Source of the DNA: Paenibacillus tianmuensis
Lineage (GTDB): Bacteria > Bacillota > Bacilli > Paenibacillales > NBRC-103111
NCBI RefSeq assembly: GCF_900100345.1
Contig: NZ_FMTT01000002.1
Span: forward strand, 124,001 to 188,000
Direction of reading: 5' to 3'
Length of the DNA stretch: 64,000 bases
The translations under genes and the position numbers were made by a program. Below the pieces are notes generated by a model. It did not search any database, was not told where the DNA came from, and saw only the letters and a program-made list of their open reading frames with translations. Positions 42,490 to 52,064 of this stretch are shown here, one piece after another (the first letter of the stretch is position 1; every line of letters begins with the position of its first letter).

Positions 42490-43412
42490 CCTATAAATTT
42501 TATTAAATAAATAACCAGCGTTACCGTAAAAATGCTAAATATCGTTGAGGAAAACACCGCCTGCGACGAAAATTCCGGTTCATTGTCGTATTCGACGGCG
42601 ATGAGCACGCTGCTTAGCGATGTCGGCACCGCGCAGGACAGCACAAGCGCCTGCGCCATGAGCCCTTCGATCCCCATTAGCATGACGATCAGAAATCCGA
42701 CGGCCGGGCCCACACAGAGCCTCAGCACGTTCGACAGCATGACATCCGTCAGGTTGAACGTCCATTTCATGCTTCCCAATTGTACCCCGAGCGTCAAAAG
42801 AGCGGTTGCAATAAACGCGTCCGATACATAATTGATCGGAGCATACACCGGTCCCGGAATAGGAATGTCCAGCCCCTTCATCAAAAACGCGATCGGAATG
42901 ATGTAGATAACCGGCAGCGTCAGGATCGTGCGGAGCGTCTGCTTCATGTCGTTGCGCTTAGAAGCATTAACGGCATATATGCCGTATGTGTTCGGCAGAA
43001 GACTCTGCATCATCATAATGATAATCTGAATCGACAAGGTGAACGCGTCCCCGACAAACACGAGCTGGTTAAGCGGAATCGCATAGTTCGCGCTGTTGTA
43101 AAAAATAACGCTGTTGCGCATCGCCGGGATCATGCCGCCCTTATATCCCCGCAGACGGATCACGACTTCCATCAAAAGAAACATCGCGGCAAAAAACAGG
43201 ACGAAAAACAGCAGCGTTTGTCCGAGAACAGCTAGCGAGAGCGACGATTCATACAGCATTTTGAAGACGAGCGCCGGAGAGAATAAGTAAAAATTCAATT
43301 TGGAAAGCGTCCTGATATCGAGCTTGAATGCCCGGTACAAAATGACGCCTATCGCAATCATGATGGTCAGCGGAACGACATTATTGAGCAAGATGTATGT
43401 AAAATAAGTCAT
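42486..43412 (-). CDS. AEC family transporter (auxin efflux carrier-like)
   Basis: 308 residues with 9-10 membrane helices and the AEC pattern: an N-terminal helix with NNVVPLTIMIAIG, FYNSANYAIPL mid-way and a C-terminal half with LTLGVQLG. Family members export organic anions such as malate; substrate here unknown. The ribosome site is weak (AAGG 12 nt away). Confidence 0.85.
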   Translation of the reverse strand: MTYFTYILLNNVVPLTIMIAIGVILYRAFKLDIRTLSKLNFYLFSPALVFKMLYESSLSLAVLGQTLLFFVLFFAAMFLLMEVVIRLRGYKGGMIPAMRNSVIFYNSANYAIPLNQLVFVGDAFTLSIQIIIMMMQSLLPNTYGIYAVNASKRNDMKQTLRTILTLPVIYIIPIAFLMKGLDIPIPGPVYAPINYVSDAFIATALLTLGVQLGSMKWTFNLTDVMLSNVLRLCVGPAVGFLIVMLMGIEGLMAQALVLSCAVPTSLSSVLIAVEYDNEPEFSSQAVFSSTIFSIFTVTLVIYLIKFIG

Positions 43413-43438
43413 GTCAATTCGGTGCCTTAGCCGCTTGC

Positions 43439-44047
43439 CTAGGATTCCTTGCTAACTTGAATCAAATCGTTTGCGATTCCTTCGATATCTATATTTTCGT
43501 CGTTACCCGAATAGTAGGTCCGCACGTCGCCTTTACCGTCGACCAGTAAAAATAAGTTCGCATGCGTAAAATCGCCGGTTTTCGGGTCTTTGGTTACGAG
43601 GACGTCGAACTTCTTCGCAAGGTCCGCCGTATAGGCCTCGTCGCCGCGCAGGAAATACCAGCCCTTATAATCCGGATGATAACGGCCGGAAAATTCCTTA
43701 AGCCGTTCAGGCGTATCCCGCGTCGGATCGAATGTGATGGAAAGAAGCGCCGTCTTTGTGCCGAACATGCCCTTTTTCACCAAGACGTCCTGAATTTTAG
43801 ACAGGTTGTAGGTCGTTGGCGGACAGACGTCAGGGCAATGCGAAAAATAGAAATATATCAGCTTTGCTTTTCCTGCCGTATCAGCCATCGTTACCGTCTT
43901 GCCGTCTAGGTTTTCCAGTTTGAAATCCGGCGCCTTCTTGAGCACCCCGATTTTTTTCTCCGGACCTTTCATCAGCATATAAGCCAATGTTGCGATCAAA
44001 CCAACCAACAGCACCATGACGACGATTTTAAAACCGGTTTTCTGCAT
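43439..44047 (-). CDS. SCO1/SenC copper chaperone
   Basis: 202 residues. N-terminal membrane anchor (about 5-26) and an extracytoplasmic thioredoxin-like domain with the copper ligands C71 and C75 (CPDVC) and H162. It inserts Cu into the CuA site of cytochrome oxidase. Start ATG 44047 with AAGGTGAG 7 nt upstream. It follows ctaB (heme O synthase) on the same strand after a terminator, consistent with oxidase biogenesis. Confidence 0.92.
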   Translation of the reverse strand: MQKTGFKIVVMVLLVGLIATLAYMLMKGPEKKIGVLKKAPDFKLENLDGKTVTMADTAGKAKLIYFYFSHCPDVCPPTTYNLSKIQDVLVKKGMFGTKTALLSITFDPTRDTPERLKEFSGRYHPDYKGWYFLRGDEAYTADLAKKFDVLVTKDPKTGDFTHANLFLLVDGKGDVRTYYSGNDENIDIEGIANDLIQVSKES

Positions 44048-44072
44048 TTCATCGCTCACCTTCCCATTGTTC

Positions 44073-44106
44073 AAAAAATAAATCCCAAGGCCGGAGCCAA
44101 GGGATT
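44073..44106 (-). terminator. Terminator of ctaB
   Basis: A stem 44081-44092 with 44095-44106 (interrupted), followed on the minus strand by TATTTTTTG. Confidence 0.7.
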
Positions 44107-44139
44107 GTCATCCACCGTGCTGCACCGTTCGCAAATACC

Positions 44140-45078
44140 TTAAGGTAAAGGAGTGGTGCTGATGACCATGATGATATACAGCAAGGTCAAATAGTTAATG
44201 GAGTAAATAAACATTTTTTTGGCCCATTGCACTTCGTCTTCCGCTTTGAACCCTTTGAGGCTCAAGAACGCCCAGTACAAGCCCATGATCGTAGCCGCGA
44301 AGAAGTAAAGCTCTCCTACAAAACCAAGCCAGTACAGCAAAAGCGAAACGGGCACAAGCAGTACGATATAACGAATCATCGCCATCTTGGTAATGTACGT
44401 TCCTTTGACTACCGGCAGAAGCGGGAAGCCGGCTGCGCGGTATTCTTCCATCCGGCGAATGCCAAGCGCCCAGAAATGCGGCGGCTGCCACAGAAACATA
44501 ATGCCGTACAGAATAAGCCCCGCGGCATCGATCTGTCCCTGAACGGCGCAGTAGCCAAGCAGCGTAGGCATCGCGCCGGAAAAGCTGCCGACGAACGTGC
44601 TCCATACGGATGAACGCTTAAACCATGCGGTATAAATCCATACGTAAATGAACAAACCGAGTAAACTTAGCAGAGCGGTAAGTGGATTCGTCAAGAACCA
44701 CAGCACTGCAAGGCCGACAACGCCGAGTACGATGCCGTACCATAATACGGTCTGCGGAGCAATGCTGCCTACTGCGGTAGCACGCTTTTGCGTCCGGGTC
44801 ATTTTCTTGTCCATGTCCCGGTCCAAATAGTTATTCAGCACGCAGCCGGACGCCATGACCAACACGCTCCCGAGCAGCATATATATCAATTTATCCCACT
44901 GGATATGCCAGCCGGAAGCGACCCAAAAGCCGCCAAATGCCGTAATCGCGTTGGAAAATAAAATGCCGGGTTTGGCGAGATTCACAAAATCTCTCCACGT
45001 AGCCGACGAGTTGACAGCGGCGTCCGCTTCAATATTTGTCGTCTCTACACCCATCCCCAAGCCTGCCTGTTTTTCCAC
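44140..45078 (-). CDS. ctaB: Protoheme IX farnesyltransferase (heme O synthase)
   Basis: UbiA-superfamily prenyltransferase, about 312 residues, nine helices. First Asp-rich motif NNYLDRDMD (diphosphate-Mg binding). WQPPHFWALGI and the opening FVNLAKPGILFSN are typical of CtaB/CyoE. It adds farnesyl to heme b; CtaA (21438) then makes heme A. The start is taken as GTG 45078 with AAGGGGG 10 nt upstream; ATG 45054 is an alternative. In the futalosine pathway MqnP is also UbiA-like, but the motifs here are those of CtaB. Confidence 0.9.
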   Translation of the reverse strand: MEKQAGLGMGVETTNIEADAAVNSSATWRDFVNLAKPGILFSNAITAFGGFWVASGWHIQWDKLIYMLLGSVLVMASGCVLNNYLDRDMDKKMTRTQKRATAVGSIAPQTVLWYGIVLGVVGLAVLWFLTNPLTALLSLLGLFIYVWIYTAWFKRSSVWSTFVGSFSGAMPTLLGYCAVQGQIDAAGLILYGIMFLWQPPHFWALGIRRMEEYRAAGFPLLPVVKGTYITKMAMIRYIVLLVPVSLLLYWLGFVGELYFFAATIMGLYWAFLSLKGFKAEDEVQWAKKMFIYSINYLTLLYIIMVISTTPLP

Positions 45079-45351
45079 CTCTATGCAACCCCCTTGTGTG
45101 AAGAATTCAAAAATGATTGTGATATCCTTCACTCTTGAAAAGATCCTCTTTATCATAACAACCTGCGAACCTTTTGACAACAAAGGATAGCGTTGTTCAA
45201 AATATTGTCGAATCCCCCATCAAGGGACGAGAGCGGTTGTGCGCTTGGAGACGCCGGACATGCACCGCATATTTTCTTGAATATCATCGGAAAATACAAG
45301 GAGCGGCGAACCCCTGCTTTTTCCGTCTAAGACCAGAGACATTGACTGGAA

Positions 45352-46206
45352 TTACTTAGGAACCCTCAACACTTCCTTGCCGAACGCTTCCGTACGGATA
45401 TAACGCCAAGCTTCGTCCAGCAGCTCTTGGACATCCCCGACACGATAGCCGAGGACAGAAACGGCAAGCCCGTGCTTGTAAGTCAAGCTTACGCCATAGT
45501 AAAGCTCCGAATCGGCCGCAGAAGCGGGAACAAAGCCGTTCAGCCGCTCGCGCAGCCCTTCCACAAGCCCTGTGTCAGTCCGGTCGGAGAACAGATACAG
45601 CGTCCCCAGATGCGTATAAAGATCCCAGCGGGCCATGGAACGCGGCGTCTCAAGCTGCGGCTCCACCCGCTGTCTGGCGCTGAAGATCAGCTCGTCGTCG
45701 CGGCGGACCGATAACGTGTTTTGGTAACGGGCATAATGAAACCGTTCGCCGCGATGCGTCCGGCCTGGGCAGACGATTTCGCTCAGCACCAAGGATGAGC
45801 CCGGCTCCAGCTCGACGATCGTCTCGTTGCAAAACGAAGCGGCCTGGTACAGCATCAGCGGCTCCGGCATATATTCCACGTAAGCTCCCTGTCGGAGCTC
45901 GAGCCTTTGCAGCTGTGCGCTCGGACGAGGGACATCCCAACCCGTTTTGTGCGACGGATGCACCTTTGTGTAGGACTGGTTGGTCACATGAACGTTCGTA
46001 TCCTCTCCGAACCGCCATGTCAGCTCGTATCGGTCGCCCGCCATAATTCCCGGGGATGCGTCCATGACGTAAACGCCAAGCTGCCCGCCGCCGAACGGAA
46101 ACGTCTTCGCAATCTTGAGCGGATACGATTGCGCATGATTCCTGAGCTGTGTTACGCCGTCCGCCGCCGAAAAGTACGCGTCAATGCAGCCCGTCACTTC
46201 AGGCAT
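45352..46206 (-). CDS. ureD: Urease accessory protein UreD
   Basis: 284 residues; last gene of the operon. UreD (UreH) binds apo-urease and, with UreF and UreG, lets Ni2+ and CO2 reach the active site. Recognised by [30 protein letters not shown] and the central [17 protein letters not shown]. Its ATG lies 8 nt inside the end of ureG, so translation is coupled. Confidence 0.93.
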   Translation of the reverse strand: MPEVTGCIDAYFSAADGVTQLRNHAQSYPLKIAKTFPFGGGQLGVYVMDASPGIMAGDRYELTWRFGEDTNVHVTNQSYTKVHPSHKTGWDVPRPSAQLQRLELRQGAYVEYMPEPLMLYQAASFCNETIVELEPGSSLVLSEIVCPGRTHRGERFHYARYQNTLSVRRDDELIFSARQRVEPQLETPRSMARWDLYTHLGTLYLFSDRTDTGLVEGLRERLNGFVPASAADSELYYGVSLTYKHGLAVSVLGYRVGDVQELLDEAWRYIRTEAFGKEVLRVPK

Positions 46207-46867
46207 GGCTATCGCTGTATTCTCGCTCGACCCAAGCCACGATGTCGTCGAGCCCTTGTCCGTCGAACAAGTTGGAGAAGACGAACGGTCGGTCGCCGCG
46301 CATTTTTACCGTATCCTCCTCCATGACCTTCAAGGAAGCCTTAACGTGCGGGGCGAGATCGATTTTGTTAATGACCAGCATATCGGAGCGGATGATGCCG
46401 GGCCCGCCTTTGCGCGGAATTTTTTCTCCCTGCGCCACATCAATGATATAAATAAACCGGTCCACCAGCTCCGGGCTGAATGCCGCCGCCAGGTTGTCCC
46501 CGCCGCTTTCTATGAAGATGATGTCCAGGTGCGAAAAGCGGCGCTCCAGTTCCTCGACCGCTTCGAAATTCATCGAGGCGTCCTCGCGAATCGCCGTATG
46601 CGGGCAGCCGCCCGTCTCTACCCCGATAATCCGTTCGGCCGGCAGCGCTTCCGAACGTATCAAAATATCCGCGTCTTCCTTCGTATAAATATCGTTGGTG
46701 ATTACGGCAATGCTGTACTTTCCGTTCAGCTTCCGCGCCAGCCGTTCCACAAGCGCTGTTTTACCCGAGCCGACCGGTCCGCCGATTCCGATACGCATCG
46801 GACGTTCGAGCTGACGATCCTCCGGCGTTTCCCAATGATGGTGATGATGCGTTCCTCCTTGACACAT
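46199..46867 (-). CDS. ureG: Urease accessory GTPase UreG
   Basis: 222 residues. P-loop GPVGSGKT (30-37), [14 protein letters not shown] with the metal-binding CPH motif, and NKID. GTP hydrolysis drives Ni delivery. The N-terminus carries five consecutive His (7-11), a nickel-binding feature that may stand in for the missing UreE. GGAGGG 8 nt before the ATG. Confidence 0.96.
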   Translation of the reverse strand: MCQGGTHHHHHWETPEDRQLERPMRIGIGGPVGSGKTALVERLARKLNGKYSIAVITNDIYTKEDADILIRSEALPAERIIGVETGGCPHTAIREDASMNFEAVEELERRFSHLDIIFIESGGDNLAAAFSPELVDRFIYIIDVAQGEKIPRKGGPGIIRSDMLVINKIDLAPHVKASLKVMEEDTVKMRGDRPFVFSNLFDGQGLDDIVAWVEREYSDSHA

Positions 46868-46922
46868 GGTTAAAGCCCTCCTTTGTTTAGAAAATAAGGT
46901 TATGATAAAAAGAATTCTGACT

Positions 46923-47624
46923 CTACGACATGAACAGCCGCGAATAAAGCCCTTCGTGCCGCATCATGGCGATTTCCGCCTGCGGCGTGCTGGAAAAACC
47001 GTCCTCCAACGGGTCCAAATGAGCAAAGCGCAGCCACGCCTCCCGGATGGAAGGAAGTAGCGCGGCAAGCAGCCGTTGGCCGTCGGTTTGACCAAGCGAC
47101 ATCAGGCGCAAGCCGCTGTTGATGCCGGTCGTTACGCATGTGTACAAGTATCCTTCGGCGGCTGCCGGCAGCGGCACGCCAAGCTGCAGGCTGATCCAGC
47201 CATGGACGAGCGGATGGGTGCCGACGCATCGCCCGTCCCGCATTGCCTCAGCCAGCGGCCCCCACTCCAGCTGCGGGTATATGGCGCGGGCAAGCTGGAG
47301 CAGCCTGCGGCCCATTTTGGCCACGCCTTCCCGCGTCTCGGCAGATGCCCGCTGCACATGCTGTGTCCGGTCGACAAGCCACAGCTCCTCCCATCGCTCG
47401 CTGGGAGCGTAGCAGTACACCGCTTTGACGGCCAAGGCATCGACCGGCGCCCAGCTGTGAAACAGCATCGCTAACATATAATCTTTTAGCTGATCCGGCC
47501 TTTCGATCCGGCCGTCCTGCACCAGCGTCTCCAGACCGAACGAGTGGGAAAACCCTCCGATCGGCACCGCCGAGTCCAATAGCTGCGTATAGGCAAGCCA
47601 AGAAAAATCTGTGGTGTGCTCCAT
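46923..47624 (-). CDS. ureF: Urease accessory protein UreF
   Basis: 233 residues, all helical. [19 protein letters not shown] and GTHPLVHG are family marks. It acts as an activator of the UreG GTPase in the UreDFG complex. Start ATG 47624 with AGGAGG 10 nt upstream; the alternative start nine codons earlier covers this site. A 55-nt gap to ureG. Confidence 0.94.
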   Translation of the reverse strand: MEHTTDFSWLAYTQLLDSAVPIGGFSHSFGLETLVQDGRIERPDQLKDYMLAMLFHSWAPVDALAVKAVYCYAPSERWEELWLVDRTQHVQRASAETREGVAKMGRRLLQLARAIYPQLEWGPLAEAMRDGRCVGTHPLVHGWISLQLGVPLPAAAEGYLYTCVTTGINSGLRLMSLGQTDGQRLLAALLPSIREAWLRFAHLDPLEDGFSSTPQAEIAMMRHEGLYSRLFMS

Positions 47625-47651
47625 GGCGCGGCCGCCTCCTAACGATTGCAT

Positions 47652-49388
47652 TCAGAACAAAAAATACCGCTGCGCCATCGGCAGCACGCTGGCCGGCTCG
47701 CAGGTGACCGACTGCCCGTCCACCTTCACCTCATATGTTTCCGGATCGACTTCAATGCCCGGCGTTTCTCCGTTGTGGATCATATCCTTCTTCGTCACGC
47801 TGCGGCAATTGCGGACCGGCTCGATCCGCTTCAACAGCCCCAGCTCAAGGTGAACGCCGTTATCGTAAGCCGCCTGTGAAACGAACATGATGCTGTGCCG
47901 CAGTGCCCGTCCGAAAGCGCCGAACATCGGCCGGCCGAACACGGGCTGCGGCGTCGGGATTGAAGCGTTCGGATCGCCCATCTGGGCGTAAGCAATGATG
48001 CCGCCCTTGAGCACCATGTCGGGCTTCACCCCGAAAAAGGCGGGGCTCCATACGACGAGATCGGCCAGCTTGCCGATTTCGACCGAGCCGACCAGATGCG
48101 CGATGCCATGAGTCAGCGCTGGATTGATCGTATATTTCGCAATGTAGCGTTTGATGCGGAAATTATCGTTATCCGGTGTATCGCTGGCCGGACCCGGGCC
48201 ATCGGGCGCAGGCAAATGCCCGCGCTGCTTCTTCATCTTGTCCGCCGTCTGCCATGTCCGGGTAATCACTTCCCCTACCCGGCCCATCGCTTGCGAATCG
48301 GAGCTAATCATGCTGAAGACGCCAAGGTCGTGTAAAATATCTTCCGCCGCGATCGTTTCGGGACGGATGCGGGAATCCGCAAACGCCACGTCTTCCGGGA
48401 TGCGACTGTCGAGATGATGGCAGACCATCAGCATGTCGAGATGCTCTTCGACGGTGTTGATCGTATACGGCCGGGTCGGATTCGTCGACGACGGCAGAAC
48501 GTTAAGCTCGGAAGCGATGCGGATAATGTCGGGCGCATGCCCTCCTCCGGCGCCTTCCGTGTGATAGGTATGAATCGTACGCCCGCCGATCGCACGAATC
48601 GTATCTTCGACAAACCCGGACTCGTTCAGCGTATCCGTATGAATCGTCACCTGCACGTCGTAGCGGTCGGCTACAGCGAGGCAAGCGTCGATGGCCGCCG
48701 GTGTCGTCCCCCAATCCTCGTGCAGCTTCAGCCCGATGGCCCCCGCCTCGACTTGCTCCGCGAGCGGTTCCAGGAATGCGGCGTTGCCTTTGCCCGTGAA
48801 CCCGAGGTTCATCGGGAACGCCTCCGCCGCCTCAAGCATCCGGCGCATATGCCATGCGCCGGGGGTGCACGTCGTCGCGCTCGAGCCTGCCGCCGGGCCC
48901 GTACCGCCGCCGATCATCGTCGTTACGCCGGACGACAGCGCCGTCTCGATCTGCTGCGGACATATATAATGGATATGCGTATCGATGCCCCCGGCCGTGA
49001 CGATCTTGCCTTCGCCCGCGATGACTTCCGTCGATGCTCCGGCAATCATGCCCGGATGTACGCCGTCCATAATGTCCGGGTTCCCCGCCTTCCCGATGCC
49101 GACGATGATTCCGTCCTTGATGCCGATATCCGCTTTGACGATCCCGCCGTGGTCGATAATGACGGCATTCGTAATTAGCGTGTCCAGCACGCCCTGGTCC
49201 CGCGTATGGCGCGACGACTGACCCATCCCGTCGCGGATGACCTTGCCGCCGCCGAATTTGCACTCCTCTCCATAAACGGTAAAGTCATACTCGATTTCAG
49301 CCCATAAGTCCGTATCGGCCAGACGCACCTGATCGCCGACGGTCGGTCCGAACATGAGGGCGTACGATTTACGGTCCATCTCTGCCAC
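47652..49388 (-). CDS. ureC: Urease subunit alpha
   Basis: 578 residues, the Ni-containing catalytic subunit that hydrolyses urea to ammonia and carbamate. All active-site residues are present: H138 and H140, carbamylated K221 (GLKLHEDW), H223, H250, H276, flap C323 and H324, and D364; each is +4 from Klebsiella numbering. Start GTG 49388, 9 nt after AGGAGG. It begins 2 nt after the ureB stop. Confidence 0.97.
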   Translation of the reverse strand: MAEMDRKSYALMFGPTVGDQVRLADTDLWAEIEYDFTVYGEECKFGGGKVIRDGMGQSSRHTRDQGVLDTLITNAVIIDHGGIVKADIGIKDGIIVGIGKAGNPDIMDGVHPGMIAGASTEVIAGEGKIVTAGGIDTHIHYICPQQIETALSSGVTTMIGGGTGPAAGSSATTCTPGAWHMRRMLEAAEAFPMNLGFTGKGNAAFLEPLAEQVEAGAIGLKLHEDWGTTPAAIDACLAVADRYDVQVTIHTDTLNESGFVEDTIRAIGGRTIHTYHTEGAGGGHAPDIIRIASELNVLPSSTNPTRPYTINTVEEHLDMLMVCHHLDSRIPEDVAFADSRIRPETIAAEDILHDLGVFSMISSDSQAMGRVGEVITRTWQTADKMKKQRGHLPAPDGPGPASDTPDNDNFRIKRYIAKYTINPALTHGIAHLVGSVEIGKLADLVVWSPAFFGVKPDMVLKGGIIAYAQMGDPNASIPTPQPVFGRPMFGAFGRALRHSIMFVSQAAYDNGVHLELGLLKRIEPVRNCRSVTKKDMIHNGETPGIEVDPETYEVKVDGQSVTCEPASVLPMAQRYFLF

Positions 49389-49390
49389 GG

Positions 49391-49756
49391 TTAAGCTCCT
49401 CCTTCCCATTCGGCCAGCCGGATGCGAACCGGCTCCGGGAGAACGCCGCGCCGAACGGCGCCCCGGGACAAGCCGTTCAACCCGTAGGACAAACGCTCGC
49501 CCCCAAGCTCGGTAAGCCGCACCTTCTTCTCTTCGCCCGGCTCGAAGCGGACCGCCGTGCCGGCAGGAATATCGAGCCGCATCCCGAAAGCGTGCACCCG
49601 GTCGAACGAAAGCGCCCGGTTAACTTCAAAAAAATGATAATGAGATCCGACCTGCACCGGCCGGTCCCCCGTATTCACAACGACGAGGTCCGACTTTTCT
49701 TTTCCTTCGTTCAGCTTGATCGATCCCGGTTTGATCTGGTATTCACCCGGTACCAT
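49391..49756 (-). CDS. ureB: Urease subunit beta
   Basis: 121 residues, structural subunit. [27 protein letters not shown] and the [14 protein letters not shown] stretch are diagnostic. AGAGGTGAG about 5 nt before the ATG; 95 nt after ureA and 2 nt before ureC. The beta and gamma chains are separate, as in most bacteria. Confidence 0.96.
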   Translation of the reverse strand: MVPGEYQIKPGSIKLNEGKEKSDLVVVNTGDRPVQVGSHYHFFEVNRALSFDRVHAFGMRLDIPAGTAVRFEPGEEKKVRLTELGGERLSYGLNGLSRGAVRRGVLPEPVRIRLAEWEGGA

Positions 49757-49851
49757 AGACGCTCACCTCTCTGCACCGGCTTTCCTGCGCTGCACACGAA
49801 AGCCGCTCCATATGTCGCATGAATGAACGGTAACCCATTGGTTATCAACGG

Positions 49852-50160
49852 TTAGCCTTTCCGAATCGGCTGATGGACAGTAACCAGCTTCGTCCCGTCC
49901 GGAAACGTCACCTCCACCTGTACCTCGTGAATCATCTCCGGCACGCCTTCCATCACCTGCTCCGCCCGGAGCACCGTCGTTCCGTACTGCATCAATTGCG
50001 CTACCGTCTTCCCGTCGCGCGCTCCTTCCATGATCTCGGAGGTAATGAGCGCCACACTTTCCGGGTAGTTCAGCTTTACGCCGCGCGCCAGCCGCCGCCG
50101 GGCCACATCGGCCGCCACGGTGACGAGCAGCTTCTCTTTCTCGCGTTCCGTCAAATACAT
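49852..50160 (-). CDS. ureA: Urease subunit gamma
   Basis: 102 residues, the usual length. [34 protein letters not shown] and the end VTVHQPI are typical. Start ATG 50160 with GGGAGGTG 4 nt upstream; the frame is open further up, but that part covers the promoter. First gene of ureABCFGD. Confidence 0.95.
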   Translation of the reverse strand: MYLTEREKEKLLVTVAADVARRRLARGVKLNYPESVALITSEIMEGARDGKTVAQLMQYGTTVLRAEQVMEGVPEMIHEVQVEVTFPDGTKLVTVHQPIRKG

Positions 50161-50200
50161 GAAACACCTCCCAAATCCAAAGATAAGCTCTCCAATGCGA

Positions 50201-50230
50201 TTATTATTTTTTGAATTCCCCAAGCTGCAA
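50201..50230 (-). promoter_or_regulatory. Putative ure operon promoter
   Basis: Minus-strand TTGCAG (50225-50230), 18-bp spacer, TAATAA (50201-50206). The GlnR/TnrA box is centred about 50-55 bp upstream of the predicted start site, the usual activating position for TnrA. Confidence 0.5.
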
Positions 50231-50239
50231 ATCATTTTA

Positions 50240-50256
50240 TGTAATATTTTATAACA
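50240..50256. promoter_or_regulatory. GlnR/TnrA box upstream of ureA
   Basis: On the minus strand the 17 bp TGTTATAAAATATTACA agrees at every position with the consensus TGTNANAWWWTMTNACA. Confidence 0.8.
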
Positions 50257-50542
50257 TGAAGGATGGTTTAATACAAAAGTATTGAGTAATAAATGATTAT
50301 GCATGGCTAATTATATTAAATTAGGTTTTATTTGTAAATCATTTCTTCAAACGAAACCCTTCGAGGAAGAAGGCTTGGCGGCAAACCAAAATCACCACCG
50401 CTCGAGAAGCTTTCTACTTCATTAATAGTGGTGATTCATCAGCATCCTTCATCCCACGTGATCCGGACCGCAATTTTTCGTTCCGCAGCCGGTTGTGTTA
50501 TCATGAAATAGAATGAAATTTGTCCAGGGAGGGAATTTGAAC

Positions 50543-51376
50543 ATGACCGAGATTCAGCGAAACAGCGACACTACGGTGTTGAACAACGGCGTCCGCATGC
50601 CATGGCTCGGACTGGGCGTCTGGAAAACCAAGGAAGGCGACGAGGTCGTCCAAGCCGTGCAGCATGCGCTGGAAGCCGGTTACCGCTCCATTGATACGGC
50701 TGCCGTCTACGGCAACGAAGCCGGGGTAGGCCAAGCGATTCAAGCCAGCAGCATTCCGCGCGACCAGTTGTTCGTCACGACGAAAGTATGGAACGCAGAT
50801 CAAGGCTATGACAGCACGCTTCGGGCTTTCGAGGAAAGCCGGCGGAAGCTGCAGCTTGAGGTCATCGACCTGTACCTCGTTCACTGGCCAGTGAAGGGCA
50901 AATATAAGGAAACGTGGAAAGCGCTCGAAAAGCTGTATAAGGACGGAGTCGTCCGGGCGATCGGCGTCAGCAATTTCAAAGTGCACCATCTGGAGGATTT
51001 GCTGCAGGATAGCGAAATCGTCCCTGCGGTTAACCAAGTCGAATTCCATCCGCTTCTGATTCAGCAGGAGCTGCGGACGTTCTGCAAGGAACACAAGATC
51101 CAGCTTGAAGCTTGGAGTCCGCTGATGCAGGGTAATCTCGATATGCCGCTGCTGAGCGAGCTTGCGGACAAATACGGCAAAACGCCAGCGCAGATCATTC
51201 TCCGTTGGGATTTGCAGAACGGGGTGGTCACCATTCCGAAGTCCATTCGCGAAAGCCGCATCCGCGAAAACATCGACGTCTTCAACTTCACCTTGTCCGA
51301 CGATGATATAGCGCGTCTGAACGGCCTGAACCAAGACCGTCGCTTCGGTCCGGACCCGGATCATATTGATTTTTAG
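50543..51376 (+). CDS. Aldo/keto reductase
   Basis: 277 residues, NADPH-dependent AKR of the 2,5-diketogluconate reductase/YvgN type. Catalytic tetrad visible: D and Y in IDTAAVYGNE, K in VTTKVW and H in LVHWP; the NADP-binding end is IPKSIRESRIREN. Substrate probably small aldehydes such as methylglyoxal, by family. Start ATG 50543, 9 nt after GGGAGGG. Confidence 0.9.
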   Translation: MTEIQRNSDTTVLNNGVRMPWLGLGVWKTKEGDEVVQAVQHALEAGYRSIDTAAVYGNEAGVGQAIQASSIPRDQLFVTTKVWNADQGYDSTLRAFEESRRKLQLEVIDLYLVHWPVKGKYKETWKALEKLYKDGVVRAIGVSNFKVHHLEDLLQDSEIVPAVNQVEFHPLLIQQELRTFCKEHKIQLEAWSPLMQGNLDMPLLSELADKYGKTPAQIILRWDLQNGVVTIPKSIRESRIRENIDVFNFTLSDDDIARLNGLNQDRRFGPDPDHIDF

Positions 51377-51383
51377 TTCAGGA

Positions 51384-51413
51384 AGAGCCCTTGTGAATCG
51401 AGGGCTCTTTTTG
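51384..51413 (+). terminator. Terminator of the aldo/keto reductase gene
   Basis: An 8-bp stem AGAGCCCT (51384-51391) with AGGGCTCT (51401-51408), then TTTTT. Confidence 0.85.
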
Positions 51414-51550
51414 CATCCGTATACGAAAGGACGAGGAATTCCCATAAAAAATCCGTCACCAAACATTCGCCCACACCATAGTATGAATGGTGTGCTCCAG
51501 CCCAGTCGAAACCCAAATCAAGCGAAGTTTGAAGGAGGCTTTATAAAGCG

Positions 51551-51997
51551 ATGTATAGCAATCCGACCAAAGCAGTACCGACTCCTTATGGCGCCGGTTA
51601 CCCCAGCCCCGGCTACGGCCAGCCTACTGCGCAAGCAGTGCCGCCGATGATTCCGGCAGGCTCTACGATTACTGCTGCAGGACAGCCGGTACCGACGGCG
51701 GCCGCGCCGACCACCCCGGGGCAGCTGCCGATGGAGCAGTCCTTCATCGAAAACATTTTGCGGCTCAATTTGGGCAAAATCGCTACGCTGTATATGACGT
51801 ATGAGAACAACACCCAGTGGAACGCCAAAATTTTCAAAGGGCGTCTGGAAGCCGCCGGCCGCGACCACATCATCATCAGCGACCCCAAAACCGGCATGCG
51901 CTATTTGCTGCTGATGGTTAATCTCGACTACATCACGTTTGACGAACCGCTTCAGTATACTTATCCGTACGGCGCGGCCCCGCTGCCGGGACGCTAA
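51551..51997 (+). CDS. gerQ: Spore coat protein GerQ
   Basis: 148 residues. A Pro/Gly/Ala/Thr-rich N-terminal half (about 1-60), then the conserved GerQ domain: SFIENILRLNLGKIATLYMT, EAAGRDHIIISDP and RYLLLMVNLDYITF. In B. subtilis GerQ is cross-linked in the coat by transglutaminase Tgl and is needed for CwlJ function in germination. GGAGG 11-12 nt before the ATG. An inverted repeat with 8-bp arms (51472-51479 with 51487-51494) containing CATAGTATG lies upstream and may be part of a sporulation-sigma promoter. Confidence 0.92.
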   Translation: MYSNPTKAVPTPYGAGYPSPGYGQPTAQAVPPMIPAGSTITAAGQPVPTAAAPTTPGQLPMEQSFIENILRLNLGKIATLYMTYENNTQWNAKIFKGRLEAAGRDHIIISDPKTGMRYLLLMVNLDYITFDEPLQYTYPYGAAPLPGR

Positions 51998-52051
51998 GCG
52001 CAAGAAAGACCGGATCCTGCCAGGCGGTGGGGTCCGGTCTTTCTTGCGCTT
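51996..52051. terminator. Long hairpin between gerQ and lplT
   Basis: A perfect 19-bp stem (51996-52014 with 52033-52051) that includes part of the gerQ stop codon. It lacks a clear U-tract but lies between convergent genes, so termination or 3'-end protection is likely. Confidence 0.65.
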
Positions 52052-52064
52052 ACGAATGCGGGGA

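Larger units (their letters stand above)
50161..50542. other. Divergent region between ureA and the aldo/keto reductase gene
   Basis: 382 bp without a gene. It holds the ure promoter (50201-50230), the GlnR/TnrA box (50240-50256), and a 9-bp inverted repeat (50390-50398 with 50428-50436) without a U-tract. TATCAT near 50499 may be a -10 for the reductase gene. Confidence 0.6.

Noticed and set aside
50390-50436. Inverted repeat as a terminator upstream of the aldo/keto reductase gene
   Set aside because: No U-tract on either strand and a 29-nt loop; no gene ends there.
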